DNA from: Paracoccus sp. (in: a-proteobacteria)
GTDB taxonomy: Bacteria; Pseudomonadota; Alphaproteobacteria; Rhodobacterales; Rhodobacteraceae
Length of the DNA stretch: 48,353 nucleotides
Direction: 5' to 3'
Assembly (NCBI GenBank): GCA_030538425.1
Contig: JAUNTZ010000019.1
Coordinates: forward strand, 1 to 48,353
Position numbers and translations under genes: made by a program. Below the pieces are notes generated by a model, which had not been told where the DNA came from, did no database searches, and saw nothing but the letters and a program-made list of their open reading frames with translations. Below are positions 1 through 9,271 of the stretch, piece by piece. The first letter of the stretch is position 1. The number at the start of each line of letters is the position of its first letter.

Positions 1-1
1 G

Positions 2-262
2 TCGTCGAACAGCTCGAACAACTCGTCGAGCAATTCGTCCAGCAACAGCTCGTCGAACAGCTCGAACAACAGCTCTTCGAACTCGTCCTCGAACAGCAGT
101 TCGAACAGCTCGTCCAACTCGTCCAGCAACAGTTCGTCGAATTCTTCGAGCAACAGCTCGTCGAACTCCTCCTCGAACAGCAGCTCGAACTCGTCCAGCA
201 ACTCTTCCTCGAACAGCTCGGATGACGACGATGATGACGGCAGCAATGACGACGACGATTGA
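2..262 (+). CDS. C-terminal end of a Ser/Asn-rich low-complexity protein (partial)
   Basis: The gene enters from the left edge. The frame starting at base 2 reads about 70 codons of almost pure Ser and Asn in SSN/SSSN repeats. It then reads a short acidic tail of Asp with Gly, Ser and Asn, and stops at TGA 260-262. All three forward frames are open across most of this stretch; frame 1, rich in Glu/Gln/Leu/Val, runs to a stop at 223-225. The reading frame is therefore not proven by openness. I prefer frame 2 because it ends in the acidic tail and is followed closely by a strong hairpin. The family is not recognised. Ser/Asn repeats of this kind are usually disordered linkers or surface tails, but without the N-terminal part no function can be given. 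Confidence 0.5.
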   Translation, partial: SSNSSNNSSSNSSSNSSSNSSNNSSSNSSSNSSSNSSSNSSSNSSSNSSSNSSSNSSSNSSSNSSSNSSSNSSDDDDDDGSNDDDD

Positions 263-279
263 TCCGTCCTGACCGCCTT

Positions 280-305
280 GCGGGGCCGCGCCTTTGCGGC
301 CCCGC
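280..305 (+). terminator. Strong GC hairpin after the Ser/Asn-rich gene
   Basis: A perfect 10-bp stem (280-289 with 296-305) closes a 6-base loop, 18 bases after the stop at 262. No clean T-run follows, so it may be a weak or Rho-assisted terminator, or a 3' stabilising hairpin. Confidence 0.55.
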
Positions 306-333
306 GCCCTCCCTTTAGCCAGTGGACAGCCCG

Positions 334-1074
334 ATGTTTTCTTTCCTGCGCAAACCCCAGCCCGCCGCCCCGGCGCCCGAGATCCGCTTTCTGTGTGAGC
401 CGCGCGATGAGGCGGTGATCGCCAAGCCCTTTCCGGCCAAGCGGCATATCCCCGACTGGTTTCGCAAGTTGCCTGCGGTGGATGAAAACGTCGCGGGTCT
501 GAACGATACCGGGCTGACCGTCAAACGCTGCATGCCCTTTCTGGATGCGATGAATACCGGATGGATCATTCCGCTGGCCGCTGAATTGCGCCTTGAGATC
601 TCGAATAGCGGGACTGAGGTTGTCGGCGGCTGGGATTTCGACCGCACGCTGATGTCGAACCACGGCGAAAACCAGGTCGCGGGCAATCCGTGGAAGGCGA
701 TTGGCGGGCCGCGTCCGCCGCGAAAGTTCCATAATTACTGGTCTATCGTGACGCCGCCCGGCTATTCCTGCCTGTTCATCAACCCGCTCAACCGTCCCAA
801 TGGCGTGTTCGAGATCGTCGCCGGAATCGTCGATACCGACACTTACCCCGCCCATATCAACTTTCCGTTTTTCGCCACGGCCGAGGACGGGCTTTATGTG
901 CTGGAGAAAGGCACGCCGCTGGCGCAGGTGATCCCGTTCCGCCGCGATGATGCCGATATGGCCGCCTTTATCGGCGCTGAGACCAAGCCCGAGGCCGCAA
1001 CGCGAGAGGCCGCGCATCGCAACACCAAGGCCGCCTCCGGCTGGTATCGGACCGAGGCGCGGGCCAAGCGCTAA
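334..1074 (+). CDS. Uncharacterised protein, about 246 aa
   Basis: I do not recognise this protein with confidence. It begins MFSFLRKPQP and has a short Pro/Ala stretch. A conserved-looking central part follows, with Trp- and Pro-rich segments such as IPDWFRKLP, a Cys-Met-Pro motif near residue 67 and GWII soon after. The Lys/Arg/Ala-rich C-terminus looks disordered. There is no signal peptide or membrane segment. The RCxP...GW pattern faintly recalls the DUF6065 group, but that is a guess. ATG 334 is chosen over the in-frame GTG at 322; neither has a good Shine-Dalgarno. The gene stands 54 bases before the M20 amidohydrolase on the same strand and could be co-transcribed with it. Confidence 0.7.
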   Translation: MFSFLRKPQPAAPAPEIRFLCEPRDEAVIAKPFPAKRHIPDWFRKLPAVDENVAGLNDTGLTVKRCMPFLDAMNTGWIIPLAAELRLEISNSGTEVVGGWDFDRTLMSNHGENQVAGNPWKAIGGPRPPRKFHNYWSIVTPPGYSCLFINPLNRPNGVFEIVAGIVDTDTYPAHINFPFFATAEDGLYVLEKGTPLAQVIPFRRDDADMAAFIGAETKPEAATREAAHRNTKAASGWYRTEARAKR

Positions 1075-1128
1075 GGTCGCTTGCGCCCGCCGGAATAAGG
1101 CGCGAAGCTGTGGGCAAAGGAGAACCCG

Positions 1129-2295
1129 ATGCCCGTCAAGAACCGCTTTGCCGAAATGCTGCCCGAGATCACTAAATGGCGGCGTGATTTTCACCGCCAC
1201 CCCGAACTGGGCTATGACGTTCACCGCACCGCCGGGCGGGTGGCCGAATTGCTGCGCGCCTTCGGGGTGGATGAGGTGGTCGAAGGCGTGGGCCAAACTG
1301 GCGTTGTCGGCGTGATCCGGGGCCGCAGCGACAGCGCGGGCCGGGTGATCGGACTGCGCGCCGATATGGACGCGCTGCCGATTATTGAGCAGACCGGCCT
1401 TGACTATGCCTCGACCACGCCCGGCATGATGCACGCCTGCGGCCATGACGGCCACACCGCGATGCTGCTGGGCGCGGCCCGCTATCTGGCCGAGACGCGC
1501 AATTTCGACGGCACCGCCGTGGTGATCTTCCAGCCCGCCGAAGAGGGCGGCTCGGGCGGGCTTGCGATGATCGAGGACGGGCTGGCGGAGCGCTGGAACA
1601 TCCAGGAATTCTACGGGATGCACAATATGCCGGGCATCCCGGTGGGTGCCTTTGCGATGCGCGAAGGCGGGATCATGGCCGCCGCGGATGAGTTCAACAT
1701 CACCATCACCGGCAAGGGCGGCCATGCTGCCAAGCCGCATGATTGCGTCGATCCGGTGCTGATCATGGCGCAGGTGATTACCGCGCTGCAATCGCTTGTG
1801 TCGCGCAATGTCGATCCGCTGCGTGAGGCGGTGGTGTCCTGCTGCGCCATCCAGACCGATTCCACCGCGCATAACGTGATCCCGCAGGTGGTCAAGATCC
1901 GTGGGACCGCGCGCAGCCTAGACGCCGCCGTGCGCGACCAGTTGGAGGCCGGGATCAGCCGCGTGACCAAGGGCATCGCGCAGGCCATGGGCGCCGAGGC
2001 GGAGGTCGATTACCGGCGCGGCTATCCGGTGACGGTGAACCATCCGGCCAATACCGCCTACGCGGCCGAGGTCGCGCGCAGCATTTCCGCCGATGTGGAC
2101 ACCAATGTCGAGCCGATGATGGGCGGCGAGGATTTCAGCTTCATGCTCAACACCCGCCCCGGCGCTTATATCTTTGTTGGCAACGGCGACAGCGCAATGG
2201 TCCACCACCCGGCCTATAATTTCAACGACGAGGCGATTCCCTTCGGTGCAAGCTGGTATGCGGGGATGGTCGAGGCGCGGATGCCGGTTGGGTGA
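1129..2295 (+). CDS. M20 family amidohydrolase (hippurate hydrolase / N-acyl amino acid hydrolase type)
   Basis: This is a 388-aa cytoplasmic metallo-hydrolase of the M20D group, which cleaves N-acyl amino acids such as hippurate. The normal family landmarks are present: RRDFHRHPEL at 18-27, GLRADMDALP at 75-84, and HACGHDGHTAM at 102-112 with metal ligands Cys104 and His106. They continue with PAEEG near 136-140, His165 in FYGMH, GGEDF at 332-336 and the final ligand region HHP at 359-361. Length is typical and the ORF is intact. ATG 1129 is preceded by AAAGGAG at good spacing. Substrate cannot be told from sequence. Its last 80 or so codons are repeated in a decaying tandem array directly after the stop codon (2296-3672). 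Confidence 0.93.
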   Translation: MPVKNRFAEMLPEITKWRRDFHRHPELGYDVHRTAGRVAELLRAFGVDEVVEGVGQTGVVGVIRGRSDSAGRVIGLRADMDALPIIEQTGLDYASTTPGMMHACGHDGHTAMLLGAARYLAETRNFDGTAVVIFQPAEEGGSGGLAMIEDGLAERWNIQEFYGMHNMPGIPVGAFAMREGGIMAAADEFNITITGKGGHAAKPHDCVDPVLIMAQVITALQSLVSRNVDPLREAVVSCCAIQTDSTAHNVIPQVVKIRGTARSLDAAVRDQLEAGISRVTKGIAQAMGAEAEVDYRRGYPVTVNHPANTAYAAEVARSISADVDTNVEPMMGGEDFSFMLNTRPGAYIFVGNGDSAMVHHPAYNFNDEAIPFGASWYAGMVEARMPVG

Positions 2296-3672
2296 GGGGT
2301 GCTTGCAAAAGCCAAGAGCGCGCAATGGCTCGGGGGCAGGGTTTGCGGCCTGATTTGCTCTGACTCGGCGGCCGAGGGTTTCAGCTTCTTGCTCGGCGCA
2401 CGCCCCGGCACAGATACTTTCGCATGCCAATGGCGACGGCGCTATGGTCGACCAACCGGCCTATAGTTTCAACGACGAGCCCATCCCTTTGCCGCACGCT
2501 GATGCGCGGGGATGGCTGGCGGGCGAATGCCGGTTGGGTGAGGCAGGGGTGTTTGGCGTAGCAGACGCCAAGCCGCGCATTTCGTTAGGAATGGGTTTGC
2601 AGAAAGTTTTCCTCTGAACCGACAGCACGAGGATTTCAGCTTCATGCTCAACACCGGCCCCGGCAAAGATACGTTCGCATGCCAATGGCGACGGCGCTAT
2701 GGCCAACCCACCCGCCTATAGTTTCAACAACGAGCCCACCCCTTCGCCGCACGCTGCTCTGCGGGCATGGTCGAGGCTCGGTCGCCGGTTGTGTGATGGT
2801 AGTCGCGAGGATTGGTGCAGTTGGGGCGACGATCACGCTTGGTTCAAGGGAGGGGTTTGCGGCATGTTTGCTCCGACCCAGCGGGCGAGTATTTCCACTT
2901 CATGTTCAACGCCTGGCCCTCAACAGATATCTTTGCGGGCCAATGGCGACAGCGCAATTATCCTCCACCCGGTCTATAATTTCAACGACGAGCCCACCCC
3001 TTCGCCGCACGCCGCTCTGCGGGCGTGGTTGAGGCGCGGGTGCCGGTTGTATGAGGGCGGGTGCCGGGTATTGGCACTGCAAAGCCCAGAGCGAGCATCG
3101 GTCAGGCCATAGGAGGCGCGCGTCGTTGTTGCTCTGATAGGGTGGGGTGGAGTGAGGGTTTCCACTTCACGCTTAACGCCCGGTCCGGCGGCTATATCTT
3201 TGTCAGCAACGGCGACAGCGCGATGGTCCACCGCCCGGCCTATAATTTCAACGACGTGCCCATTCCTTTCAGCGCAAGCCGGTGCGCGGACATGGCCTAG
3301 GCGCACATTCGGCTGGCTGACGGCGGTGCCACGGATTGGCGCAGCAGATGCCAAGGCTGGGCATTGGTTCGAGGATGGGATTCGCGGTCCGTTTGGCTCC
3401 GATCCCATGGGGCGAGGATTTGAGCTTCATGATCGAAACCCATCCCGGCACCACCTTCTTCTCAGATAAATTGCGACCGTGCGATAGCTCACCACCGTGC
3501 CTATAATTCCAAGGACGAAGCGATTCCCTTCGGCGCAAGTTGATATGTGGGCAAGGTCGAGGCGCGGATGCCGGTTGTGTAGGGCGGATTCCGAGGATTG
3601 CGCAGTAGAGGCGACGAGCGCATGTTGCCTCCCCGATGTGGTTTGCGGTCCGTTTTTTGCTCTGATCGGCAT
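2296..3672 (+). repeat. Tandem array of decayed copies of the M20 gene 3' end
   Basis: Six further units follow the gene's own terminal segment (about 2050-2295): 2296-2541, 2542-2796, 2797-3054, 3055-3320, 3321-3582 and a truncated one 3583-3672. The spacing between equivalent stop-codon positions is 246, 255, 258, 266 and 262 bases. Anchors recur in each full unit. Words like gag-gatttcagcttc lie at 2128, 2374, 2629, 2887, 3154 and 3414; CCTATAATTTCAACGACG-like words and GCGGATGCCGGTTG-like ends follow. The first 80 or so bases of every unit resemble each other and, more weakly, the gene around 2050-2127. Most units carry frameshifts and stops. The unit with its anchor at 3154 stays aligned to the gene without gaps for 49 codons (about 82% identical by hand count). 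No other gene is credible here. Confidence 0.9.
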
Positions 3673-4041
3673 GTGGCGTTGGTCCTTGAAGCGTTTTTCA
3701 AAGCAGCGCTGACGGCATCGGAGGCGGGCCATAGCGCGGTCTGCCTCGCCAAAGCTGCGGTTTCACGCGGCGCCTTATGCAGCGAAGATAGCAAGCCCAG
3801 CCTCGACCATCTTTGTTGCGGCATGTCTCGGGGGCTTTCACGGGCTGTTATCCGCGTTGCGTGTAACCGCGCCCGCGATGATCACGGCGCGCACACCTAC
3901 GGATGCTTTACCGCACCAGCTGCATTGCGCGGGGCCAACGCCCTCATATCGCTTCACAAAGACGCTATGTCGCTGAAATAAATGCGCCGTCGGGCGGTCT
4001 CTGGGCTAGGCTGGGCGTGAGAGTGGTTTGACGAGGTTATC
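3673..4041 (+). other. Non-coding or decayed stretch between the repeat array and the next gene
   Basis: About 370 bases without a convincing gene. An open frame runs through to 3981 on the plus strand, but its Cys/Arg/Ser-rich translation and poor codon pattern look like chance. The resemblance to the M20 tail units fades after about 3670. The promoter of the downstream exported-protein gene should lie near the right end. I saw no clear consensus boxes and no mobile-element signature. Confidence 0.4.
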
Positions 4042-4584
4042 ATGAAACAGGTTTTTTATGCCATCGCGCTGTCAGTCCCAGGTCTGGCATTTGCTGCACC
4101 GGATCAGGCGGTTATCGACCTTATCCCCGAACAGCTTGGCCAGCAAAAGCTGTTCGAGGCGCGTTATGACAATGCGCCTGCGCTGCTGGCCTATGCCGCG
4201 TTTGACGACACTCCGCCGGATCGTCTGGGACCGCCATATCCCTTCGTGGGCACGACGGTGCTTCTCTATGACTGGCCGGGCGGCGATGAGGCCGCAATGT
4301 TGGCGCGGATGGACCGGCACGACTTTCCCGCCGATGGTGAGATTCTGGGCAAGTTCGAGATGTCGGCAGGCGGCGCGCCGCTGAATTGTGTGCTAGGCAC
4401 CATACCCGAAGGTGACCGGGCGGCGCCTGCGTCAAGCTGCACGGGCTTTGCGCAGGGCAGCTTTGTCGAGCTGATCGCGACCGATGACTGGGTCTCGGCG
4501 GGCGACATGCGGGCGATTGGGGCCAGTCATCAGCAGATGATGCAGAACGCGGTCAGCTTTATTTCGACGATCGCGGGGAATTGA
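4042..4584 (+). CDS. Exported protein of unknown function, 180 aa
   Basis: The first 19 residues form a clear Sec signal peptide (MKQVFYAIALSVPGLAFA, then APDQ), so the mature protein should be periplasmic. The rest is soluble and mixed alpha/beta in look. It has a Gly/Pro-rich DRLGPPYPFVGTTVLLYDWPG segment near 53-73 and three Cys residues in the second half (CVLG, SSCTG), two of which could form a disulfide. I do not recognise the family. It converges on the DUF808 gene, with only 6 bases between the two stops, so the two transcripts must end in or across each other. Confidence 0.75.
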   Translation: MKQVFYAIALSVPGLAFAAPDQAVIDLIPEQLGQQKLFEARYDNAPALLAYAAFDDTPPDRLGPPYPFVGTTVLLYDWPGGDEAAMLARMDRHDFPADGEILGKFEMSAGGAPLNCVLGTIPEGDRAAPASSCTGFAQGSFVELIATDDWVSAGDMRAIGASHQQMMQNAVSFISTIAGN

Positions 4585-4590
4585 CGCGTC

Positions 4591-5571
4591 TCAGGCGCGC
4601 CGGAACATGCCGCTGATTGCCCCGAAAGCCGGGGCGATTACGCGGTCGGCCAGGGGGATCAGCGCCATCCCGATCACCAGACCGACAATGCCGTCAAAGA
4701 ACGCGGTCACCGCCCATTCGATGACGCCTTGCGCCGTGCCGATGGCGGCGGCTGCGGCGACGGCCTGATGGTGAATCCACTCATACGGGGCGTGCCAGCC
4801 CAGTTCATGCAGCCCGTGGATCACGATATTGCCGCCGACCCAGATCATCGCGGCGGTGCCAACCACGGTCAGCACCCGCATAAAGCCCGGCATGATCCGC
4901 ACGATCCATTCGCCAAACCGCGCGGTGGCGCCTTGGCGGGTGGTCGCCAGATGGACGCCGATATCGTCGGCCTTGACCACAAGCGCGACAAATCCGTAAA
5001 CCGCCACCGTGATCGCAATCGCAACCACCGCCAGGACAAAGGCGGTCATCCAGATCGTCTGATCGGTCGGGATCTGCGAGAGCGCAATAGTCATGATCTC
5101 GGCTGACAGGATGAAATCGGTCTTGATCGCACCGGCCACGCGGGCCTCTTCCAGGGCCGCGCCATCGCCCTCGGGGTTGGTGTGTTCCTCGGAATTATGG
5201 ACGTCGCCCGGTTGATGCGGGGTCAGCCAGTGCTTGACCTTATGCGCGCCCTCAAGACACAAATAAGCGCCGCCAAGCATCAGCAGAGGCGGGATCAGCC
5301 CGGGCAGAAAGCTGGAAAGCAACAGCGCGGCGGGCAGCAGGATCACCAGCTTGTTGAAAATCGAGCCCTTGGCGATTTTCCAGACAATCGGCAATTCGCG
5401 GTCGGGCTTGAAGCCATGGACATATTTCGGCGTCACGGCGGCATCGTCGATCACCGCGCCCGCCGCCTTCGCGCCTGCCTTGGTCGCCATCGCGCCCACA
5501 TCATCCAGCGACGCGGCCGCAACTTTGGCAATCGCCGCCACGTCATCCAATAGCGCAATGAGACCGCTCAT
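4591..5571 (-). CDS. DUF808 family inner-membrane protein (YedI-like)
   Basis: The 326-aa product begins with MSGLIALLDDVAAIAKVAAASL, the usual start of DUF808 proteins. A soluble part with an Asp/Glu/His-rich stretch (about 130-150) is followed by several hydrophobic segments: roughly 80-110, 185-215, 235-260 and 280-315. E. coli YedI belongs to this family; its function is unknown. ATG 5571 is preferred to a GTG 12 codons upstream because the family starts at this Met. The gene is a single unit facing the exported-protein gene. A short direct repeat (AACCGTCAAG twice) lies just upstream at about 5588-5610. Confidence 0.92.
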   Translation of the reverse strand: MSGLIALLDDVAAIAKVAAASLDDVGAMATKAGAKAAGAVIDDAAVTPKYVHGFKPDRELPIVWKIAKGSIFNKLVILLPAALLLSSFLPGLIPPLLMLGGAYLCLEGAHKVKHWLTPHQPGDVHNSEEHTNPEGDGAALEEARVAGAIKTDFILSAEIMTIALSQIPTDQTIWMTAFVLAVVAIAITVAVYGFVALVVKADDIGVHLATTRQGATARFGEWIVRIMPGFMRVLTVVGTAAMIWVGGNIVIHGLHELGWHAPYEWIHHQAVAAAAAIGTAQGVIEWAVTAFFDGIVGLVIGMALIPLADRVIAPAFGAISGMFRRA

Positions 5572-5736
5572 CCGTTTATCCGTTCGAAAACCGTCAAGAA
5601 CCGTCAAGGCGACGTATTGCAGAAAGCCGCAGCCGGTGGTTTTGTTCCCGACCGCGATAAAAAATGTTGATCGGCGCGGGGCCGCTATTGGTTACTCGCA
5701 GGTGCGACGAGGCCGCACCCGGCGCGGTCTTGCAGG

Positions 5737-5766
5737 GCAGGCTGCGGAGCGGGCCCCGCAGCCTGC
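5737..5766 (-). terminator. Hairpin downstream of the chemoreceptor gene
   Basis: An 11-bp perfect stem (5737-5747 with 5756-5766) and an 8-base loop lie 12 bases beyond the chemoreceptor stop on the minus strand. No T-run follows, so efficiency is uncertain. Confidence 0.5.
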
Positions 5767-5777
5767 ATCGCCCATCG

Positions 5778-8027
5778 TCAGGCGGCGCTGCGCGGTGCGG
5801 CCTCGTCCGATGCGCCGATCTGGTCGTCGGGCGCCTCGGTTTCGGTGTTGAACCGCGCCACAGCCTCGACCAGTTCGCGGCTTTCGTCGGCCAAGGCGCG
5901 GGTCGCCGCGGCGCTTTGATCGACGACGCCGACGCTGGCCTGCGTTGCCTGATCAAGCTGGCCGATGGCGGTCGAGATCTCATCCAGCCCCACCGCCTGT
6001 TCCGAGGCCGAGGCCGAGATGTCCTTGACGTGATCCGAGATCTGCATCACCGAATCGACGATCCGCATCAGCGAGCCGCCCGCCTCATCCACCAGCTTGA
6101 CGCCCGCAGCGACATGGCCGCTGCTGGCGGCGATGAGCCCGGCGATTTCCTTGGTCGCCTCAGAGGAGCGTTGGGCCAAGGCCCGCACCTCGGAGGCCAC
6201 GACCGCAAAGCCGCGCCCGGTATCGCCCGCCCGTGCCGCCTCGACACCGGCATTGAGCGCCAGAAGATTGGTCTGAAAGCTCAGCCCCTCGATCACCTCG
6301 ACAATGGCGGAAATCGCCTTGGATGAGGTCTCGATCCGGCGCATCGCCTCGACCACGCGCTCAATATCGCCGCCGCCGGCCTGAGCCGCGCTGCGCGCCT
6401 CATCGGCGATCTGACGCGCGGTCTGGGCCGCCGCAGAGGCCGATTTGACTGCCGAGGTCATCTGCTCAATCGCCGCCGCCGATTGCTCAAGGGAGGCGGC
6501 GTTCGATTCGGCGCGGGCAATGAGATTGGCGTTCGATTCGGTCAGCGCGCTGAGCTCGGCATTGATGCGCCCCGCACGACCGCCGACCGCGCCGATGGCG
6601 TCGGACAGCTGTTCAAGCGCGCTGTTATACGAGCGGCGCAGATCTTCGTATTCGCCGGGCAACGGCTCTGTGATGCGATGGCCCAGATGGCCTTCGGCCA
6701 ATGCCTCAAGTGCTGCGGCAAGGGTGCGCACGACATGGCGCTGTGCCTCGACGCGGGCCTCGGCCTCATCGGCCTCGGCGCGCAGCCGGGCCTGCTCCGC
6801 CTCGGCATGGGCGATGTCGGCGGCCTGCTTTTCGGCGGCGATGCGGGCCTTATCTTCGGCGGCCTGACGTTCGGCATCGCTGCGGGCGATGCGCTGCGCC
6901 TCGGACCTCGCCTGTTCGTCCTGCATCGCGGCGGCCAGTTGCTCACGCTCAATCATGCTGTCGCGGAAACGGACAAGCGCGCGGGCGATCTGCCCGACCT
7001 CATCCGCGCGGTCGCCGCCCGCAATCTCGATCTGCGTATCGCCGCGCGACAAGGCAGCGGTCGAGCCCACCACACCATCAAGCGACCGCCCGATGGCCCG
7101 CGCGATGAAGAACGCCGCGCCGGTGGCAATCGCCATGGCGACGGCAAGCGCGGTCAGCATCACCGTCAGTTCGTTGCGGATCAGCTGCGCCACGAAACTG
7201 GCCGGCGATGAGACCGTGAACACGCCCGCCACATCGCCCGAATAGTCGCGCACCGGGACCGCGCGGACAAAGTGATCGACCCCGCCGATCTGGCGGCGCA
7301 GCGACATCGCCTCTCCGCCCGCCAGCGTGGTGATCTGGGCCATATCAAGCAGTTGGGCGGCGTCAAACGTGGCCGCCACCCGCGCCTCTTCCGGGGCCGC
7401 CTCAAAGGTTTCGACACCCTCTTCGGGGAAGGCATAGAATTCGTAATGACGCCCGGTATTGCGGGCCAGAGCGGCCAGATATTCGGCCCCCAGATCAAGC
7501 CCGACCTCAACGGTGCCGACATGGCGTCCCTGCCACCGCACCGAGGCGACGCCGCGCGCGCCCATGCCCGCACGGCCGCGTTCAAGACCCTGCACCGATT
7601 GCGCGCCGGTATTGGCGTCAACCACGGTGCGGCGGAAGGCCGACAGATCGTCGCCCCGCCGGCCCAGTTGATGCACCCGGATCAGCGAGGTTGCGGGCGC
7701 GATATGGAACTGCAACTGCGCAATTCCCGTGCGTTCGGCCATTTCGGGATAGGAGGCCGCCATGATTCGTTCAATCGTGGCATCGTCCCGCCTCGCGACG
7801 GCCTGTTGCAGGTCCGCCATGCTGGCGATCAGTTCCGCCCGCGCCAGAGCGTCGCTGACGGTTTCGTCGATGGCATGGGCCAGAACCTGTTCGGCCATGT
7901 CGTTTTCGTGCTGTTCCAATGTGCTGCGCAGGTCGCCCGCCAGCTTGGCCATGCCAAGCGCCACAAGAATGGCGACCAGAATCACGGCCCCCATCGGCAG
8001 CAGCATAATCTTTTGTCTCAGTGTCAT
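5778..8027 (-). CDS. Methyl-accepting chemotaxis protein
   Basis: A 749-aa transmembrane chemoreceptor. A first membrane helix (about 8-30) leads to a periplasmic sensor of roughly 260 residues whose [15 protein letters not shown] and [14 protein letters not shown] segments fit a dCache_3-type domain. A second membrane helix (about 290-315) is followed by HAMP, a long Ala/Glu/Arg coiled coil, a second HAMP-like stretch, and the signalling domain. That domain carries the highly conserved hairpin tip [20 protein letters not shown]. There is no C-terminal NWETF-type tether; the protein ends in an Asp/Ala-rich tail. The ATG at 8027 follows AAAGGTG. The frame stays open upstream, antisense to cobS, but that part has no receptor features. 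Ligand unknown. No other chemotaxis genes are nearby. Confidence 0.93.
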   Translation of the reverse strand: MTLRQKIMLLPMGAVILVAILVALGMAKLAGDLRSTLEQHENDMAEQVLAHAIDETVSDALARAELIASMADLQQAVARRDDATIERIMAASYPEMAERTGIAQLQFHIAPATSLIRVHQLGRRGDDLSAFRRTVVDANTGAQSVQGLERGRAGMGARGVASVRWQGRHVGTVEVGLDLGAEYLAALARNTGRHYEFYAFPEEGVETFEAAPEEARVAATFDAAQLLDMAQITTLAGGEAMSLRRQIGGVDHFVRAVPVRDYSGDVAGVFTVSSPASFVAQLIRNELTVMLTALAVAMAIATGAAFFIARAIGRSLDGVVGSTAALSRGDTQIEIAGGDRADEVGQIARALVRFRDSMIEREQLAAAMQDEQARSEAQRIARSDAERQAAEDKARIAAEKQAADIAHAEAEQARLRAEADEAEARVEAQRHVVRTLAAALEALAEGHLGHRITEPLPGEYEDLRRSYNSALEQLSDAIGAVGGRAGRINAELSALTESNANLIARAESNAASLEQSAAAIEQMTSAVKSASAAAQTARQIADEARSAAQAGGGDIERVVEAMRRIETSSKAISAIVEVIEGLSFQTNLLALNAGVEAARAGDTGRGFAVVASEVRALAQRSSEATKEIAGLIAASSGHVAAGVKLVDEAGGSLMRIVDSVMQISDHVKDISASASEQAVGLDEISTAIGQLDQATQASVGVVDQSAAATRALADESRELVEAVARFNTETEAPDDQIGASDEAAPRSAA

Positions 8028-8213
8028 CTTTTCACCTTTGGCAAAGAGCTTGCGGCATGGATCATGGCATGAGAGGTTTAAGATCTGACTAATACGGACA
8101 GGAAAAACCGAACCGCTCAGACTACTTTGCGCGGGCCCGCCGCAAAGCCCGCCCATCTTGCACCCACCGGGCGAATCCTGCATCAAGCGGGGACAAATCG
8201 AAGGGGCAAGGCC

Positions 8214-9185
8214 ATGCTGGACAAAGACGCGAAACCCACCGAAGAGATCGACCTGCGCGAGGTGTTCGGCCTTGACAGCGACATGAAGGTGCGTGGCTTT
8301 GCCGAGCGCACCGACCGCGTCCCCGAAATCGACTCGACCTATAAGTTCGACCCCGACACGACCATGGCGATTCTGGCCGGGTTCGCCTATAATCGGCGGG
8401 TGATGATTCAGGGCTATCACGGCACGGGCAAATCCACGCATATTGAGCAGGTGGCGGCGCGGCTGAACTGGCCCTGCGTGCGGGTGAACCTTGACAGCCA
8501 TGTCAGCCGGATCGACCTGATCGGCAAGGACGCGATCAAGCTGGTCGATGGCAAGCAGGTCACGGTTTTCCATGAGGGCATCCTGCCCTGGGCACTGCGC
8601 AACCCGACCGCGATTGTGTTTGACGAATATGACGCGGGCCGCGCGGATGTGATGTTCGTCATTCAGCGCGTGCTGGAGGCTGACGGCAAGCTGACCCTGC
8701 TTGACCAGAATGAGGTGATCACGCCAAACCCCTATTTCCGCCTGTTTGCCACCGCCAACACCGTGGGTCTGGGCGACACGACCGGGCTTTACCACGGCAC
8801 GCAGCAGATCAACCAGGGCCAGATGGACCGCTGGTCCTTGGTCGCCACGCTGAACTATCTGTCCCACGACGCCGAGGCCGCCATCGTGCTGGCCAAGGTG
8901 CCGACCTATAATAACGAAAAGGGCCGCAAGATCATCGGCCAGATGGTGACGCTGGCGGACCTCACCCGCACCGCCTTCATGCAGGGCGACCTCTCCACCG
9001 TCATGTCGCCGCGCACTGTGATTGCTTGGGCGCAGAACGCGCGGATCTTTGACAATGTGGGCTATGCGTTCCGGCTGACCTTCCTCAACAAATGCGATGA
9101 GCTGGAGCGCCAGACGGTGGCCGAGTTCTATCAGCGCCTGTTCGACGAGGAACTCCCCGACAGCGCGGCGGCCAAGGCGGGCTGA
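8214..9185 (+). CDS. cobS: Cobaltochelatase subunit CobS
   Basis: CobS is the AAA+ ATPase subunit of the aerobic CobN-CobS-CobT complex that inserts cobalt into hydrogenobyrinic acid a,c-diamide during B12 synthesis. The 323-aa product shows Walker A GYHGTGKS at 67-74, Walker B IVFDEYD with Asp137-Glu138, and the sensor segment [21 protein letters not shown] typical of CobS. ATG 8214 follows AAGGGGCAAG. An upstream in-frame ATG at 8127 would add 29 residues unlike the family. Its partner cobT lies about 2.3 kb downstream on the same strand, separated by three other genes; cobN is not in the window. Identification is firm. Confidence 0.97.
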   Translation: MLDKDAKPTEEIDLREVFGLDSDMKVRGFAERTDRVPEIDSTYKFDPDTTMAILAGFAYNRRVMIQGYHGTGKSTHIEQVAARLNWPCVRVNLDSHVSRIDLIGKDAIKLVDGKQVTVFHEGILPWALRNPTAIVFDEYDAGRADVMFVIQRVLEADGKLTLLDQNEVITPNPYFRLFATANTVGLGDTTGLYHGTQQINQGQMDRWSLVATLNYLSHDAEAAIVLAKVPTYNNEKGRKIIGQMVTLADLTRTAFMQGDLSTVMSPRTVIAWAQNARIFDNVGYAFRLTFLNKCDELERQTVAEFYQRLFDEELPDSAAAKAG

Positions 9186-9271
9186 GGCGGGCCGCATCGG
9201 CGGAGATTGACCCAAAGGGCGCAGTCATTTGTCTGATTTGTTGACATCGGGCCCGGCGTCATCAATCTGTC

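Noticed and set aside
1-220. Repeat-rich block resembling a CRISPR or satellite array
   Set aside because: The repeats are short codon-level Ser/Asn units without spacers of constant length, and the frame continues into an acidic tail and a stop codon. It is a coding low-complexity tract.
2296-3672. The 250-base periodic array as a CRISPR-like or integron cassette array
   Set aside because: Units are far longer than CRISPR repeats, match the adjacent gene's coding end, and have no attC-like folded ends or nearby integrase.
8028-9215. A chemoreceptor start far upstream, giving a protein of over 1100 residues
   Set aside because: The extra part is exactly antisense to cobS and has no receptor features. 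A proper start with ribosome-binding site exists at 8027.
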